Shown piece after piece: positions 22,933 to 34,769 of a stretch of 64,000 nt of DNA; the stretch's first letter is position 1, and the number at the start of each line of letters is the position of its first letter. Source of the DNA: Thelonectria olida (taxonomy: Eukaryota; Ascomycota; Sordariomycetes; Hypocreales; Nectriaceae). Location: the NCBI GenBank assembly GCA_020736575.1, contig JAGPYM010000019.1, positions 434,001 to 498,000 of the forward strand, written 5' to 3'. The notes beneath the pieces were generated by a model. That model made no database searches and had not been told where the DNA came from. It saw only the letters and a program-made list of their open reading frames with translations. A program made the position numbers and the translations under genes.

Positions 22933-24136
22933 GTTGGCTCTTGTTGCTGGTGCAGGATAGAGAGTCGGATCCGTTTCGTTGCGGAAGAGACAATTGATGC
23001 ATCTTTGATAAGAGATGATGCGATATTTTGTTCTGTGTTTCCACAAATAGGTTACATCGGCTTGTGCCAGAACTGCTCAATCTGTCGCCAGCACTTTCAC
23101 AAGCTTCAGATGAAGATCGTCTAGACTGGCGGGTCCCGAGGTTGGCGAGATGAAGCTGACGCTTGGACTTGGGGTGGTTCGCGGGGTATGGGGGAAGAAT
23201 ATGGGGAAGCAAACCAACGTCTAGATGGACATTGAGCTTGCAAAAGATCCATCAAGGGCCCCAGGATCCCAGCGCAAACATGTCCTCGACTCCTCGTATC
23301 GCCGGAGGGGTTAGCCAGGGGTTGGGAGCTTGTTCGGAAAGGCGCATACACCATGACGTCTTTCGACGAATTGCGTCTCTCGAATGGTCGAGGTTGCATA
23401 AGCAGGCCGAGTTGCCCCTGTCAGCCTATTTCCATATATGGGAGGTCGACCGATGGCCTCATTCTCACGTGCGTGTGATAACGTTCAAGCATCGCAGTCA
23501 ACTGTTGCTTGCCTAATCTCAGGCCGTTTGTGATGGCTTTGGGCAATTGCCGCGCCGCAGTTGGTCAGTCCGCCGTGAAGAAAGCTTGATATTCTAGCCT
23601 CTCGGGATCCGCAAGGCACGATTGTCGCCGATCATCGTGGGGACGGGGGCTGGAGCCAGGAAGTTCCCCGGTCTGTTCGTCCGCGTGTCGTCAGTCCGTA
23701 TTCCACTTTCGCGGAGAACCAACGCCAGACGGACGAGACGGGGGTTGTTAAAAGGCTCAATCACGGAGTTGGGTCCTGCATTTGGAGTAGTTGACAGGAA
23801 AACCACCGATTCTGCGCCGAGATCCTTTCCTGTTGAACCTTCGATTCCCTGTCATCGTTCGGCTTCACATGGAATTGCAACCCAAGCCCATGCAAGGACC
23901 CGTTGGGGTGCAGCTTCGAAGGATCAGATATCATGCGGCGAGGACGTTCTCTCTTGTTGCTGCTTGATAAGACTGCGGTTCTTGTCCGATGGCGGTCGCA
24001 CCAGGCTTAGAACAGCAGTGGCAAGAATCCTATGTAATTTCCCAGCTGCAGCCTTTGACTTGGCCAACTGTTCTCCCACTACAAGTCTCTTTTGGATCAT
24101 TCTTCTCTGCTCAGGTTTCTCTGAAAACTCCTCGAC
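22933..24136. other. Divergent promoter region
   Basis: This 1.2 kb separates the acyltransferase (-) and glycosyltransferase (+) starts and should contain both promoters, which would allow shared control. ORFs here (for example 23622-24140) lack a recognisable domain. Confidence 0.45.
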
Positions 24137-25432
24137 ATGAAACCTCGGACTCGACACAGCGCTCCAGCCAACCTTCTCATCTATCCAACCGCCTTGTCCT
24201 CGATCCCAGAGAAGGAACTCATCGCAGACCAAGACATTGAGATGAACTCCCCACTGGGCTCGCCGACTTTGGCGGCCTCGACGGCCAAGTTTAGGAACAA
24301 GGTGCCTGCACAGATGATGAGATACATTCGACTATACGTGATTTGCGTTTGTGTCATCTTGATCATCCTGAACACTGACGTGTTGTGGAACATACCCTCT
24401 CCATGGGACCTCATCTGGGACCAAGATTCAACGCCACAAGTTCAGCTATCAACCAATGCCTTCCCGCAAAAAATATGGCAGACCTGGAAAGCCAACCCTT
24501 TCGACTTTGAGGAACGAGACTCGGTCAACTCCAAGACCTGGGTGGCAAAGAACCCGGGCATGCGCTATGAGGTGCTGACCGATGCCAACGAGATGGCGTA
24601 TGTGGAGGAACACTTTGGCCCCAAGGGCTTCAACCGCCCAGATATTGTGCACTTTTACCGCACGATTAACTTGCCCATCATCAAGGCCGACCTGCTTCGA
24701 TACATGGTCATGTATGCCGAAGGCGGCGTGTACGCAGACATCGATGTGGAAGCCCTCAAGCCAGTCAACCGCTTCATTCCCGAGCGATACAATGAGAAGG
24801 ATATCGACATGATCGTTGGTGTTGAGATTGATCAGCCTGCGTTCAAGGACCATCCCATCCTCGGCAAGAAGTCAATGTCGTTCTGCCAGTGGACCTTCAT
24901 CTCGCGACCAGGCCAGCCAGTCATGCTGCGCCTCATTGAAAACATCATGTCCTGGTTCAAGGGCGTTGCTAAGAAGCAAGGCGTGTCCCTGGGTCAAGTC
25001 GAGTTGGACTTTGATCAAGTCATCACCGGCACTGGGCCGTCGGCATTCACTATTGCGCTTCTCGAGGAGATGAATAAGCACAATCGCGGCCCAAAGATCA
25101 CCTGGGACAGCTTCCACAACATGGATGAGTCTAAGGTGGTGAGTCGAGTCCTCGTTCTCGACGTCGAGGCCTTTTGCGCAGGTCAGGGTCACTCCGACTC
25201 GGGCAATCACAACGCCCGTGGAGCGCTTGTCAAGCATCACTACCACGCCTCGAACTGGCCAAGCCGGCATGCTAGGTTTAGCCACCCTGCGTATGGCCAA
25301 GTGGAGGATTGCAACTGGGACGCCGAGTGTGTTCAGAAATGGGATGAGAACGTTGCCGAGTTTGGGAAACTACCAGAGGAGGAGCAGAAGCAGAAAATCG
25401 ATGAGCGCAACATGTTACTTCAGCAAGAATAG
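24137..25432 (+). CDS. OCH1-type glycosyltransferase (GT32, DXD sugar-binding)
   Basis: One ORF of 431 residues. A cytoplasmic N-terminus precedes one signal-anchor helix (about residues 63-80, IRLYVICVCVILIILNTDV), giving type II Golgi topology. The GT32 domain begins PQKIWQTWK and contains W-x-x-KNPGMRYEVLTD. It then has NLPIIKADLLRYMVMYAEGG and the metal-binding DXD motif, D201-I-D203, in GGVYADIDVEAL. Och1 and relatives add alpha-1,6-mannose to N-glycans; other GT32 members add hexoses to lipids or other glycans, so the acceptor is uncertain. A later ATG (M36, at 24242) would still leave the helix intact and is a possible start. It is divergent from the acyltransferase gene. Confidence 0.9.
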   Translation: MKPRTRHSAPANLLIYPTALSSIPEKELIADQDIEMNSPLGSPTLAASTAKFRNKVPAQMMRYIRLYVICVCVILIILNTDVLWNIPSPWDLIWDQDSTPQVQLSTNAFPQKIWQTWKANPFDFEERDSVNSKTWVAKNPGMRYEVLTDANEMAYVEEHFGPKGFNRPDIVHFYRTINLPIIKADLLRYMVMYAEGGVYADIDVEALKPVNRFIPERYNEKDIDMIVGVEIDQPAFKDHPILGKKSMSFCQWTFISRPGQPVMLRLIENIMSWFKGVAKKQGVSLGQVELDFDQVITGTGPSAFTIALLEEMNKHNRGPKITWDSFHNMDESKVVSRVLVLDVEAFCAGQGHSDSGNHNARGALVKHHYHASNWPSRHARFSHPAYGQVEDCNWDAECVQKWDENVAEFGKLPEEEQKQKIDERNMLLQQE

Positions 25433-25834
25433 ACCTAATCTTGATACACAATGAAAAAAAAATATTGCGCTTTATCGATCTCCTTAATGTAGACTACGTA
25501 ACGTTATCGGATAGACGCAGTAGGAGTAAAGGTTGCATGTAGCATGAACTTCCAGAGATTCCAAGAACAGACGCATCTGCTAAGGATTTTCGTCTCCAGC
25601 TGAGAATCTCAAATATCCGAGTTCGGCCTCCCACAAGCATTCTGGGGTGTGATTGAAGTGCTTAGCAACGACCCCTGTTAGGGTTGGCTCTGTTGAAGAA
25701 TAATTGGTCGCAAATTGATTATGAGATTTTGCTCCAGGGTACCAAAGCTGCTCGTGAAAATCGCTCACCGGCACGCCCATCTACCCCGTACTTGGCCTGG
25801 CTGATGTTGGAACAGTTGTGATAGTTGCAGGCCT
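25433..25834. other. Convergent intergenic region
   Basis: This is the 3' region between the glycosyltransferase (+) and the MFS gene (-). A 66-codon minus-strand ORF at 25580-25780 reads like protein but has no family support. Confidence 0.4.
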
Positions 25835-27203
25835 TTACCTTGGCTTTTTCAGTCTTAGCCCTACCACTCCCAGCGAAGAGCATAGCATAGAGGAGCCTAA
25901 GAATAGAATGAGGGGCTGAAACTTTCCCAGACCATAGCCAGAGGTTACGGGCCCAGCCAGTAATCTCGCTGCAATTGGGCCTGTCGCGATGTTCCCAATT
26001 CCTCTACCGAAAGCCATCAGACTAAAGGCAGGTTGGGGATCTTCTGAAACTGAGGAGCCAAACTTGGCCCAAAATACTACATAGCCACCCGCAAACCACC
26101 CATAAGCAAGTGCGAACATGAGGATAGACTCTAGCGAGCGAGCGAATCCCCACACTGCGAAGGAAACAATCGATGAGACGAGGGAGGAAGCAAAGGCCAG
26201 GATGAGAACACTTTGAACTCGATCGGAGAGCCAGCCGAAAGTGACTTGCCCAATAACTGTAGCGAAGTTGTACAAGCCCAAGATCAGAGCTCCCTTCGCA
26301 CTGGACATGCCAAGAGTCGAGGCGAACGTGGGGAGGTATAACGACGGGATATAGTAGACGAGCCCTTGGAACAGGTTGGAAAGGGCAAAGCAGTAAAATA
26401 AAGGCTCTGAGAAAAATCGTGTATCGATCTGGCGAACGGCTGTGTGAGTTGAAGGGGGAAGCCGAGACTTGATCAGTGGAAGCGCTGGCGCCAAGGTAGC
26501 GAATTGCGCAATTGCAACGGCACGAAGAGTGGTGCGATAGCCGTATTTCGAAAGAAGTGTTTCCAGGAGAAAAGGAAGTCCAACCCCAATAAATCCACCT
26601 CCTCCATACAGCACTCCATAGGCGAGGCCTCGACGTTGTACGAACCACTCATTCAGCATGCAGAGCAGAGGAAAGTATAGAACGAGGTATCCCAGACCGT
26701 AAAACACGCCCTGGGTTGCAATAAGCCCACTAACAGAGTCGCAGAATGAGGCCACTAGCAATGATAGAACGCAACAGGCTGAACCAACGACGACCATGTG
26801 GCGTTGCCAGCGTTGAAATCTTCTGACGAGGGGCATCACAAGGGGAGCACCCAAGAAGTAGATGCTCGTGGATAGTGTTCCTATAATGGTGATGTTTTGG
26901 CTGTCTTGGAATTGTGGCTGGCGCGAATAGTAATCTTGGAAGACACCAAAGCTGAGTGGGATTCCTGGGAGGCGATGTTAATCTTGAGACGCTCGGCACG
27001 ACATAGCAATAGAACCCCTTACCCCATAGGAGAGCTTCGATCAAGAAACTAGCAAAAAGAAACTTCCACGCTCCAGGGCCTCGGTCGACTGGCGGCAGCA
27101 CTTGGATATGACCATTGTCGTATTGATCGTGCTCGGTGTGCGTGTTGGCGGTCCTGGGCATAGGCCTCAGTTCGTGGGTCAAGGGCTGAGCTGGCTCTTC
27201 CAT
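25835..27203 (-). CDS. MFS transporter, monocarboxylate (MCT/MCH)-like
   Basis: Two exons, complement of 25835-26964 and 27023-27203, give 436 residues. The start at 27203 (MEEPAQPLTHELRPMP) was chosen because the frame upstream is not protein-like. A TATATATA run at 27296-27303 lies about 95 bases upstream. The polar N-terminal tail leads into GAWKFLFASFLIEALLWG and, after the intron, IPLSFGVFQDYY. The latter is the helix 1 motif of the fungal monocarboxylate-porter-like MFS group. Later helices include GLGYLVLYFPLLCMLNEWF and RRGLAYGVLYGGGGFIGVG. These proteins move small acids or related compounds, though several yeast Mch proteins do not transport monocarboxylates, so the substrate is open. 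At 436 residues it fits the family length. Confidence 0.88.
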
Positions 27204-28293
27204 AGGTTCGAGGGTTCCAAGAAATGATTTGAAAATCAACGACAAACTTCGTATTTGCTTGCCAATGAACCTCGATGGCGGCCGGTTCCATCTATTATAT
27301 ATACGTATCCCGACCGCCGGAACCGGAGAGGAGGTTACTGCAATCACCACAGGAAGGGCGCATCATTTCTCCTCATCGGTGTCACCTTTACGAGGGTCAT
27401 GAGGCCCAGTAGGTTTCTTAGCACACCCACTACTGCATGCCCTGTGAGTAATGGATACTGCTGTCATTGCCAATCAGCCAAGCGGAAACACTGGACCGTA
27501 TGTTGGGCCGGTTAGTTATGGTCAGATTCGGCAGGCGACGGCAACTATTGGAGTTCAAATTTGAAAGAACACTAATGGAGATTCAATCCCGCGGTTCTCG
27601 GATGGGAATATGGAGTGAACCAGGTTACTAGAGCGTCATCGTTCCAGTTTCTTATTGTCAAGATCTGTATGAGATACTCTCAACTCACGCATAACCTTTA
27701 TTGCCTTGGCAGTGTTCTCAGATCAACCTGTGCTGCCATTAGTTTCACGAAACAAGTACAACAGTGCATATATTACACAAGACGCGAGTTGAACGTGAGT
27801 GCGCTCGCAGCAACTCGTGCAGGGTTGATCCAGCTCTGTTCTGGCTTCTCCGATTCGTTCAACCATGTCAAGATCATCATAGTCCAGTGTTCTCCCGCTC
27901 TGCAATACGCTCTGCAATAGGCCGACATTTCTCGTAGCCGATGAGGAGGACTGGCGCACAGCCGAGGGTGGGGTTCCGATCATAGGAAGACCCTACGGAG
28001 CAACCAGATAATCTCGTCTTGCTGTACTGGCCAAACCGGTGGTCACACACTCACATACACTTGGGGTCAATAAGCACACTCAAAGGACGTGAAAAGAAAA
28101 ACCATGGGAAGGCAAAGTCAGTTCACACAACAAGCGTTGATTATATGACAATGAAGTACACGTATTCGCAAGAACTGGGGCCGTTATCGAAATCATTCTC
28201 TGCTTCGGTCTCCTGGATCGGCCTCCCATCGAATCGACCGAGCCATCGTGATAATGCACCCTCATAGCTCAATTCCCAGCCAGCGGGATTCCT
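27204..28293. other. Intergenic region
   Basis: This lies upstream of the MCT-like gene and downstream of the SulP gene. No gene is recognised. The TATATATA run at 27296-27303 is the only promoter-like element noted. Confidence 0.4.
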
Positions 28294-30399
28294 TCAAGCT
28301 TCTGCCTTCTCGTAGTGCGCCGCATGGGCCTTTAATCCTTCCTCCGTGACCGATCCAGAACGCCTGGGGGTTCTGAGAGCGTGCATGACGTCTCGATACA
28401 AGACGGTAGGATTGCTATTGTCATCACCGTCAATAGAATCGACACCTGCCTCCATAATGGGCCAACCCGCTCTTTCGAACCGTTCCCGGACGTAAGGAGA
28501 CATGCCAACAAAACGAATGTCAACGTCATTGCCGCTGTACTTTCGTATTCCGCTGACCAAACTCTTGAAGTGAGTGACTGCGGTGCTGTCAACATGATTG
28601 ACTCTGCCAAAGTCAAGAATAACAAGGTTGATTGCAGGCAATCGCGACGCATCGTTTATACCCGCCTGCTTTCGCAAGTGAGCAACTCGCTTCTCTCCCA
28701 CTACAGACCAGTTGCGCTCAGTTTCAGGCCCGTGACTGCCGTTATATACGGGTGCATGAAATGTCTGAATATAATCAAGGGCCTTGGTCGTATTTCGGAA
28801 AGCATTGGGGAAAAACAACGACTCGTTGAAGCGAAACACTCGAGTGTCGGCAGGGATGTTGCGAGGCAGAGATCTTGACTCATCCAAAGCAATTCCAAGA
28901 TCCGACGTTGATTCGACACCGCCACCTGTTGAGGACAAATGGGTAAAGACTTGACGAATCAGACTGTAGATGATATTGAAACCGACGGCGCAGCCAATGC
29001 CAACCTCGGTCGACACAAAGAGCGAAACCCAAAGGGCAATCATGGAGGAAATGAAATCACCCAAAGACGTCTTCCAGTACTTGTAGAATGTTGACGGGGG
29101 CGAGATCAAGCCCCAGACGGCAGTGATGATGATTGCAGCGAGAGTTGCCTTGGGGATCCAGTAGAGGGTTCCTACCAGCTCATAGACGCAGACAAGCACG
29201 ACTGCCATAGTTACAAGTCCAGATAACGGAGACTTGACGTTGCAGGAGGAGTTGACAGCGGTTCGGGACATGGCGCCTCCTACACCCATTGAATGGAAGA
29301 AGCTGTTGAAGAAGTTTGCGACTCCAAAGTAGCAAAGCTCCTGGCTCTGGTCCGTCGTGTAGTCGTTTTTGACAGAAAAGGCTCGACAAATAGCCATATG
29401 TTCGACAGCAGCACCGATGAAGACTGCGATACTGCGCCCAGCCACCTCGGGAATAAGGTCGGTTTTGGGAAACTTCGGGGCTTCTTGGCCATTCGCCTTG
29501 ACCTTGACCACTTCAAACAGATAGTCCTCGCGATTTTTGTTGACGCCGTAGCTGATGCCAGTGAAGAGCACTAGAGTCAGAAATGCCCTGGTGATGGAGA
29601 GAAGCCACACAATCTTGTTCTTGCTGCCCCATCTCTTGCCTGACTTGTCCAGAATTGTCAGGAACAAGATACTCGTGAAGCCAATCAGACATGCCCAGCC
29701 ATTTGCATTTGGGAGTTCATGAAAGATGTCGTGTATCTGGGTGGCGGCACCATCACCAACATTGTCTTCGCCCAAGAGGCTATCCATCTGGTTGAGGATG
29801 ATGGTGATGGCAATGGCAGTGATGAATCCACTCAGCACCGGCAGGGAAATGAAATCAAGTAGAAATCCGAGCTTGAGAAACCCCAACGCCATGCCATATA
29901 CACCCATCATGAAGGCGGTAGCCGAGGCGATTTCGGACGGAGTCCATCGGTCTTGAAGCGCGTGCACGTTCTCGGATGTGAGCAGTCCGATTAGCGAGGT
30001 AGGTCCGGTCGAAACATCTGAGTCGAGTAATTAGCTTATTCACCAGCTAGAAGGAATCGGTCCGTCGTGAGTCTTACCCTTAGTCGTTCCCATAAAAGCA
30101 TAGATAGCTGCCGGCAGCCAGCTCGACATAAGTCCATACTCGACGGGAATGTCTGCAATTTTTGCATAGGACAGACCTTGCGGAATGAGCATCAGACCGA
30201 TGGTCAATCCCGCAATCAAATCATTGACTATCCACCGTGGATTGTACTTGGGAAGCCACCCAATGATGGGGAATTTGTCAAGAGCATATCTGACCGACGC
30301 AGACGGAAGAGCTCGGGCGCCATCAGCTCCAAGCCTGGCAGCCCGGTTCCACGTCACGTCAGTTCTAAGATCACTCTTTACCTTTTCTACAAGCTTCAT
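28294..30399 (-). CDS. SulP/SLC26 anion transporter with STAS domain
   Basis: Two exons, complement of 28294-30017 and 30078-30399, give 681 residues. The start at 30399 (MKLVEKVKSDLR) matches the usual fungal N-terminus; an open frame upstream lacks that conservation. The membrane domain has FPIIGWLPKYNPRW, then NDLIAGLTIGLMLIPQGLSY (the SulP signature), and GPTSLIGLLTSENV across the intron. About ten to twelve helices follow. The C-terminal STAS domain (about residues 520-650) contains AINLVILDFGRVNHVDSTAV. SulP proteins carry sulfate and, in some members, other anions including oxalate, bicarbonate or molybdate. The plain reading is a sulfate permease-like protein, but this subgroup is not the canonical CYS-13/CYS-14 by any check I can run. 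A TATA-like ATTAATATATG lies about 90 bases upstream. Confidence 0.92.
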
Positions 30400-31667
30400 A
30401 ATGGTGTTTAAGAGTGTAAGAAAAGTGCAAAGGAATTGAGGAGATTGAGTCTGAAGAGAGCAGCCAGAATCCGCATGGCGGTCACATATATTAATGTAGG
30501 ACAGCCGAGACCCATATTGCGTATCCTCAGTAGCCATGAAGATGCTTCGTAAACGGCCCGGTTCTCAGAGAGTCACAGCGCACTGTGTTCTTCAGCCAAA
30601 TACGGTCATCATCGTCTTAACGGTCACACGCTCTCCTCGAATCTCGACCATATCTCGGGCTTCGGGATCCCAGCCCTCTTAGGAATGAGGGGAGACTGAT
30701 CGTAAACCTGTCAAGAGCGCTCAAACGAGCTGGAGCGTGCTCAGCTTCCTCCTCAGGCCCAATGACGAACAAAAGTGAGTGAGATGGTGTAGGGCGAAGT
30801 GGTGTAGGACCAGTGGCAGTCAAGATGCGACCTGCAGTGTGATTGATGCTTCTTCGAAACAGAGATACTTGCGAAGTACTGTGGGTGGGATGGGAAGGAA
30901 CTTTTTTCTAGTTTATTCGTAGCATTACTAGATGATAGCCAGGTCATTACCAGGTTCATGCTCCAATAGCCTCACGTTTTAGATGACGGCGAGTGGTTGC
31001 AACGGGTTTGGTTGATGTTACATTGTGGTCAAAGTTGTGATCACACGGCATCTGAATAATCAGCAATGTGGGGAAAAGCCTAGCATAATAACTGCCGTCT
31101 TGGTAAGTCAGGGGTACGGTCTAAGCCACTCTGAGGGTAGACGATCTGCAAATAGATTTATCCGCCCAACAGGGTCTTTGCCTGTTAAAGAGAGTCCACA
31201 GCCTAGCCAAGTCTGAATAGTAGCTCAGCAGCAGTCACATCAGTTGCCTTGACTGATTCTGTTCTTTAGCTAAGTCCAAGCGGTTGGTCGGAAGTGTTTT
31301 AGGGCCGGTGGGATGAGACGAGGCGGGATGGACGGCTTCATCGTCAAAGAGAGACTATACACGTCCTGCCTAGATGAGGTTCATTAAATTCCGTGCGCTA
31401 TAAATACTGACGCTTAAATGTTGTTCGGTAGTCAACACACGGATTTGGAGACTTCTGGGCATGAAGCAACAAGACAAGAGTTCAATTGTGGTAACTGGAA
31501 CTGCTTACTACCTTGAACCACGGTCGATGAACATTTACTTCAAGACGGAGAGATGTATATTCATGCAATAGCCGCAGCTGCTCCCAAAATAGACATTCCT
31601 GCACCTTGAAACATTGTGCTAACGATCCCGGCTCATCCTCTTCTGCAAAACATGAGGCGTTTGAGAT
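30400..31667. other. Intergenic region
   Basis: This holds the SulP upstream region and the 3' region of the DUF1275 gene. No gene, RNA or repeat is recognised. Confidence 0.45.
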
Positions 31668-32568
31668 TCATTCATCAGCTGGCCAGAGGAACCAGGAAAT
31701 GACGATGAAAAATTTCATAGTCGCTGCCACCCACAGAGCTCCTGCTGCCCCCAAAGAACTCTTTGCAATGAACCCTCCCAGTAATGCGCCGAGAAGTAGA
31801 AGTGTTGGTGCCGCCATCCTCTGATTTCTCTCCACATTGATGAAAATGCTCTCGAAGAGCTCGGCATCCGAGAACAGGTCGCAATAAATGCTAGTGAGCA
31901 CCACGCTGGTGAGAGCATTGTACTTCAATGCTCGGCTTGCAACAGCTTGCCCACAGCTCTGCAGAGCTATCAGTCCAATAGGCACAATGACATACCAGGG
32001 AACATCATCAGGGCCGGCTCCCTTTGGTCCCCAAGTAAGAATCGAGGCCGCCACAATAATGAAGATCATTTGAATGAGAAATGAAAGACATAAGACCCAT
32101 CTACGCTTGGGGGATGGAGAAAAGGCTCGGTGAAGGCGACTAAAGAAAAATGATCCGATGCAGAAGGCGAGAATGGAGATGCCCGACTTCTTCCATCGGT
32201 TGGTGCCGGCGGTTGGGCCCAACCCGAGGTATACCGTGTTACCTTGTAGGTCATGTTTAGTAAGAGCTTCAGTAATGCGTCAGAATTTGATCGGTGACTG
32301 TACCCGTTTGCATAGATACGAAAGCCCCCCATGTAGAAATGGAAGCGCTGTCGAGTATCCCGGTGATGATGTAGCATGCGAGAAGGACCACGTCAGCCCA
32401 ATCGCGGCGAACATCAACTACCATCTTTCGACGCCACCATGACTTCTTATCCGGCTTTGGTCCCAGCAACGGAGCTTCTGGATCGTTCTCGATAATATGG
32501 TTGTTTGGTTCGGGGGCAGTCAGGTTCTCAATGGCCTCGTATGCCGCTGCTGTAGGTATGGCAGCCAT
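31668..32568 (-). CDS. DUF1275 (YoaK-like) membrane protein
   Basis: Two exons, complement of 31668-32242 and 32304-32568, give 279 residues starting MAAIPTAAAYEAIENL. The soluble N-terminal 60 residues are followed by DWADVVLLACYIITGILDSAS and WGAFVSMQTGNTVYLGLG. The latter motif is the hallmark of DUF1275/YoaK proteins and is split by the intron. About six more helices follow, including a late GLIALQSCGQAVASRAL segment that also fits the family. The function of the family is not established; a small-molecule transporter in the plasma membrane is the common guess. It is divergent from the oxalate decarboxylase gene across 0.6 kb, which may mean shared control. Confidence 0.88.
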
Positions 32569-33206
32569 TGTCGGCTGACAAGAAGAGTAGTAGCTGGGAG
32601 GATAGAACAAAGTAGATAAGGAAATTAGCTTAGAAAGTGCCCGGTATTTGGAACCTGCCTGGTATACGGGCTCGATTATCTTCGCCCTTATACTTTTTCC
32701 TCGGGGCTTCGCTGCTTGCCAAGTTTCAAGGCGTGCTGAGAAGAGGTTCATCGACCGTCATGACCCCTCATTTCCAACAGATATCGCCGATGAGGGATCA
32801 AAGGCGAGGCGCTAAATTGAGAGTTTAATCTAAGCTCGATATTTCCGAGGCGAAATCCCCTTTGTCACCATTGCTCTTCTGAGTGATACATTAGCCGGAA
32901 ACCCTACGTACACACCAAACCCCGCACAATGCATGATGACACCCAATCTGCGATGCTACCACAGTCGGCGGGCTTTCCAGATGGGGAACTTTCGGCGATC
33001 CTTCGGTCTGACCTCATCGAGAGAATCTCAGCAAACGCCAAGACGACTCTGAGGCAGAGTTTATAGGTCCTGTGGTCTCTGAGCTTCGAGACATGCTGTA
33101 CCTCTATTAACCCCCATCCCAGTTACCATCTTGGATCCCCAAAGTACGCACCCTCACGTCTTATCGGAAAAATTCACGTCTTCTGTGGGGCCAAACAACC
33201 ATCATC
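32569..33206. other. Divergent promoter region
   Basis: This 638-base region between the DUF1275 gene (-) and the oxalate decarboxylase gene (+) should hold both promoters. No specific site can be assigned. Confidence 0.4.
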
Positions 33207-34769
33207 ATGCACTCCAAGCTCTTTCTTGGTGCGTCTCTTGCCTCGATCCTATGCAATGCCATACCAGTTCAGGACAGCCCTCGCCAACGGCTCCTCGACG
33301 GACTGGGCCTGCCTTCCAACTATCGCAGTGTGACTGGCGGTGGGAAGCTCCCATTCACTCCCGGCCACAAAGACCCTTATGATCACCCTGTTGATTCCAT
33401 TGGAGATGAACTTGACCCGCTGCCATGGCGTAACGGCCTGGGCGGCTCCGTCCTTGGGCCATGGAACAAGGAACGATCGAGGCAAAACCCGGATCTTGTA
33501 CGGCCACCTAGCACTGATCGCGGCAATCTAGCCAATATGCGCTGGAGTTTTGCCGACTCCCACATTCGTATTGAGGTAAGTGCTTTATATAGGGCTGAAG
33601 ATTTAACGTCGACCGGCGGATTGCTGATCAAATGTAGGAAGGAGGGTGGACACGGCAAACCACCATCCGAGAACTCCCCACGAGCGTTGAACTAGCAGGC
33701 GTCAATATGCGCCTTGGGGAAGGCGTCATTCGTGAGCTTCATTGGCACAAGGAAGCCGAATGGGCGTATGTTTTAGACGGAGAGGTCCGAGTGACAGCTC
33801 TTGACTATGAAGGGGGGAATTTTATCGATGACCTGAAAAAGGGCGACCTTTGGGTAAGTTACTTTTGAGCCATCTTGAATCTTTGACTCACAAAAGTCCA
33901 GTACTTCCCCAGCGGCGTGCCTCACTCTCTGCAGGGGCTTAGTGAGAACGGGACCGAGTTTCTTCTGATCTTTGATGATGGCCACTTCTCCGAGGAGTCA
34001 ACCTTTATCTTGACCGATTGGCTAGGTACGATCCCCAAGTAAAGCTGGTCTCTTTTACTAACTCATACGAACAGCTCACACGCCCAAGTCGGTTATCTCC
34101 AAAAACTTCAATCTGGCACCTGAAGTCTTTGCGCATATCCCCCAGGGGGAGAAGTACATCTTCCAAGGAACCGTTCCCGGGTCAATCAGTGACGAGGAGC
34201 CCAATGGGAAGAAAGTGAAGAAGTCCAAATACAACTTTACCCACAGGATGCTTGAACAGGAGCCGATCAACAGCACAAACGGCGGCGGCCATGTCAGAAT
34301 CACTGATTCCCGCAATTTCCCCATCTCGAAGACTGTGGCCGCAGCCCATGCTGTCATCGAGCCTGGCGCTATCCGTGAGATGCATTGGCACCCGTCGGCC
34401 GATGAATGGTCCTTCTTCATCCGAGGACGCGCTAGAGTCACCATCTTTGCTTCTGAAGGCTCGGCTAGGACCTTTGACTACGTTCCTGGAGACGTCGGCA
34501 TCGTCCCTCGCAACATGGGCCACTTTGTCGAGAACATTGGAGATGAGCCTGTTGAGATGCTTGAGATCTTTCGCTCCGACGAGTTCCGGGACATCTCCTT
34601 GTTCAAGTGGATGGGCGAGACCCCCCAGAAGCAAGTCATTGATACTCTCTTTGCTGACGACCCCGAGAACGGTAAACGATTTCTCAAGCAGGTCAAGGAT
34701 GCTGACAATAATGTTATTACTAAGCCTGACTTTGTTCGATCAAATGATGGCTTCACAGAGGAGCTATAG
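33207..34769 (+). CDS. Secreted bicupin oxalate decarboxylase
   Basis: Four exons, 33207-33575, 33638-33853, 33902-34025 and 34075-34769, give 467 residues. A signal peptide ([20 protein letters not shown]) is followed by a pro-region and two cupin domains. The manganese-binding motifs are [20 protein letters not shown] in the first cupin and [20 protein letters not shown] in the second. Each is followed by a GD-x-PxG-x-H type second motif ([12 protein letters not shown] and [13 protein letters not shown]). The enzyme splits oxalate to formate and carbon dioxide outside the cell, lowering oxalate and raising pH. Length and domain order fit fungal OxdC proteins well. The intron positions all preserve cupin motifs, which supports the model. 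The SulP transporter nearby could in principle move oxalate, but this is only inference. Confidence 0.93.

Noticed and set aside
25580..25780. A 66-codon minus-strand ORF between two genes
   Set aside because: Too short and without a domain; it could be part of the MFS 3' region.
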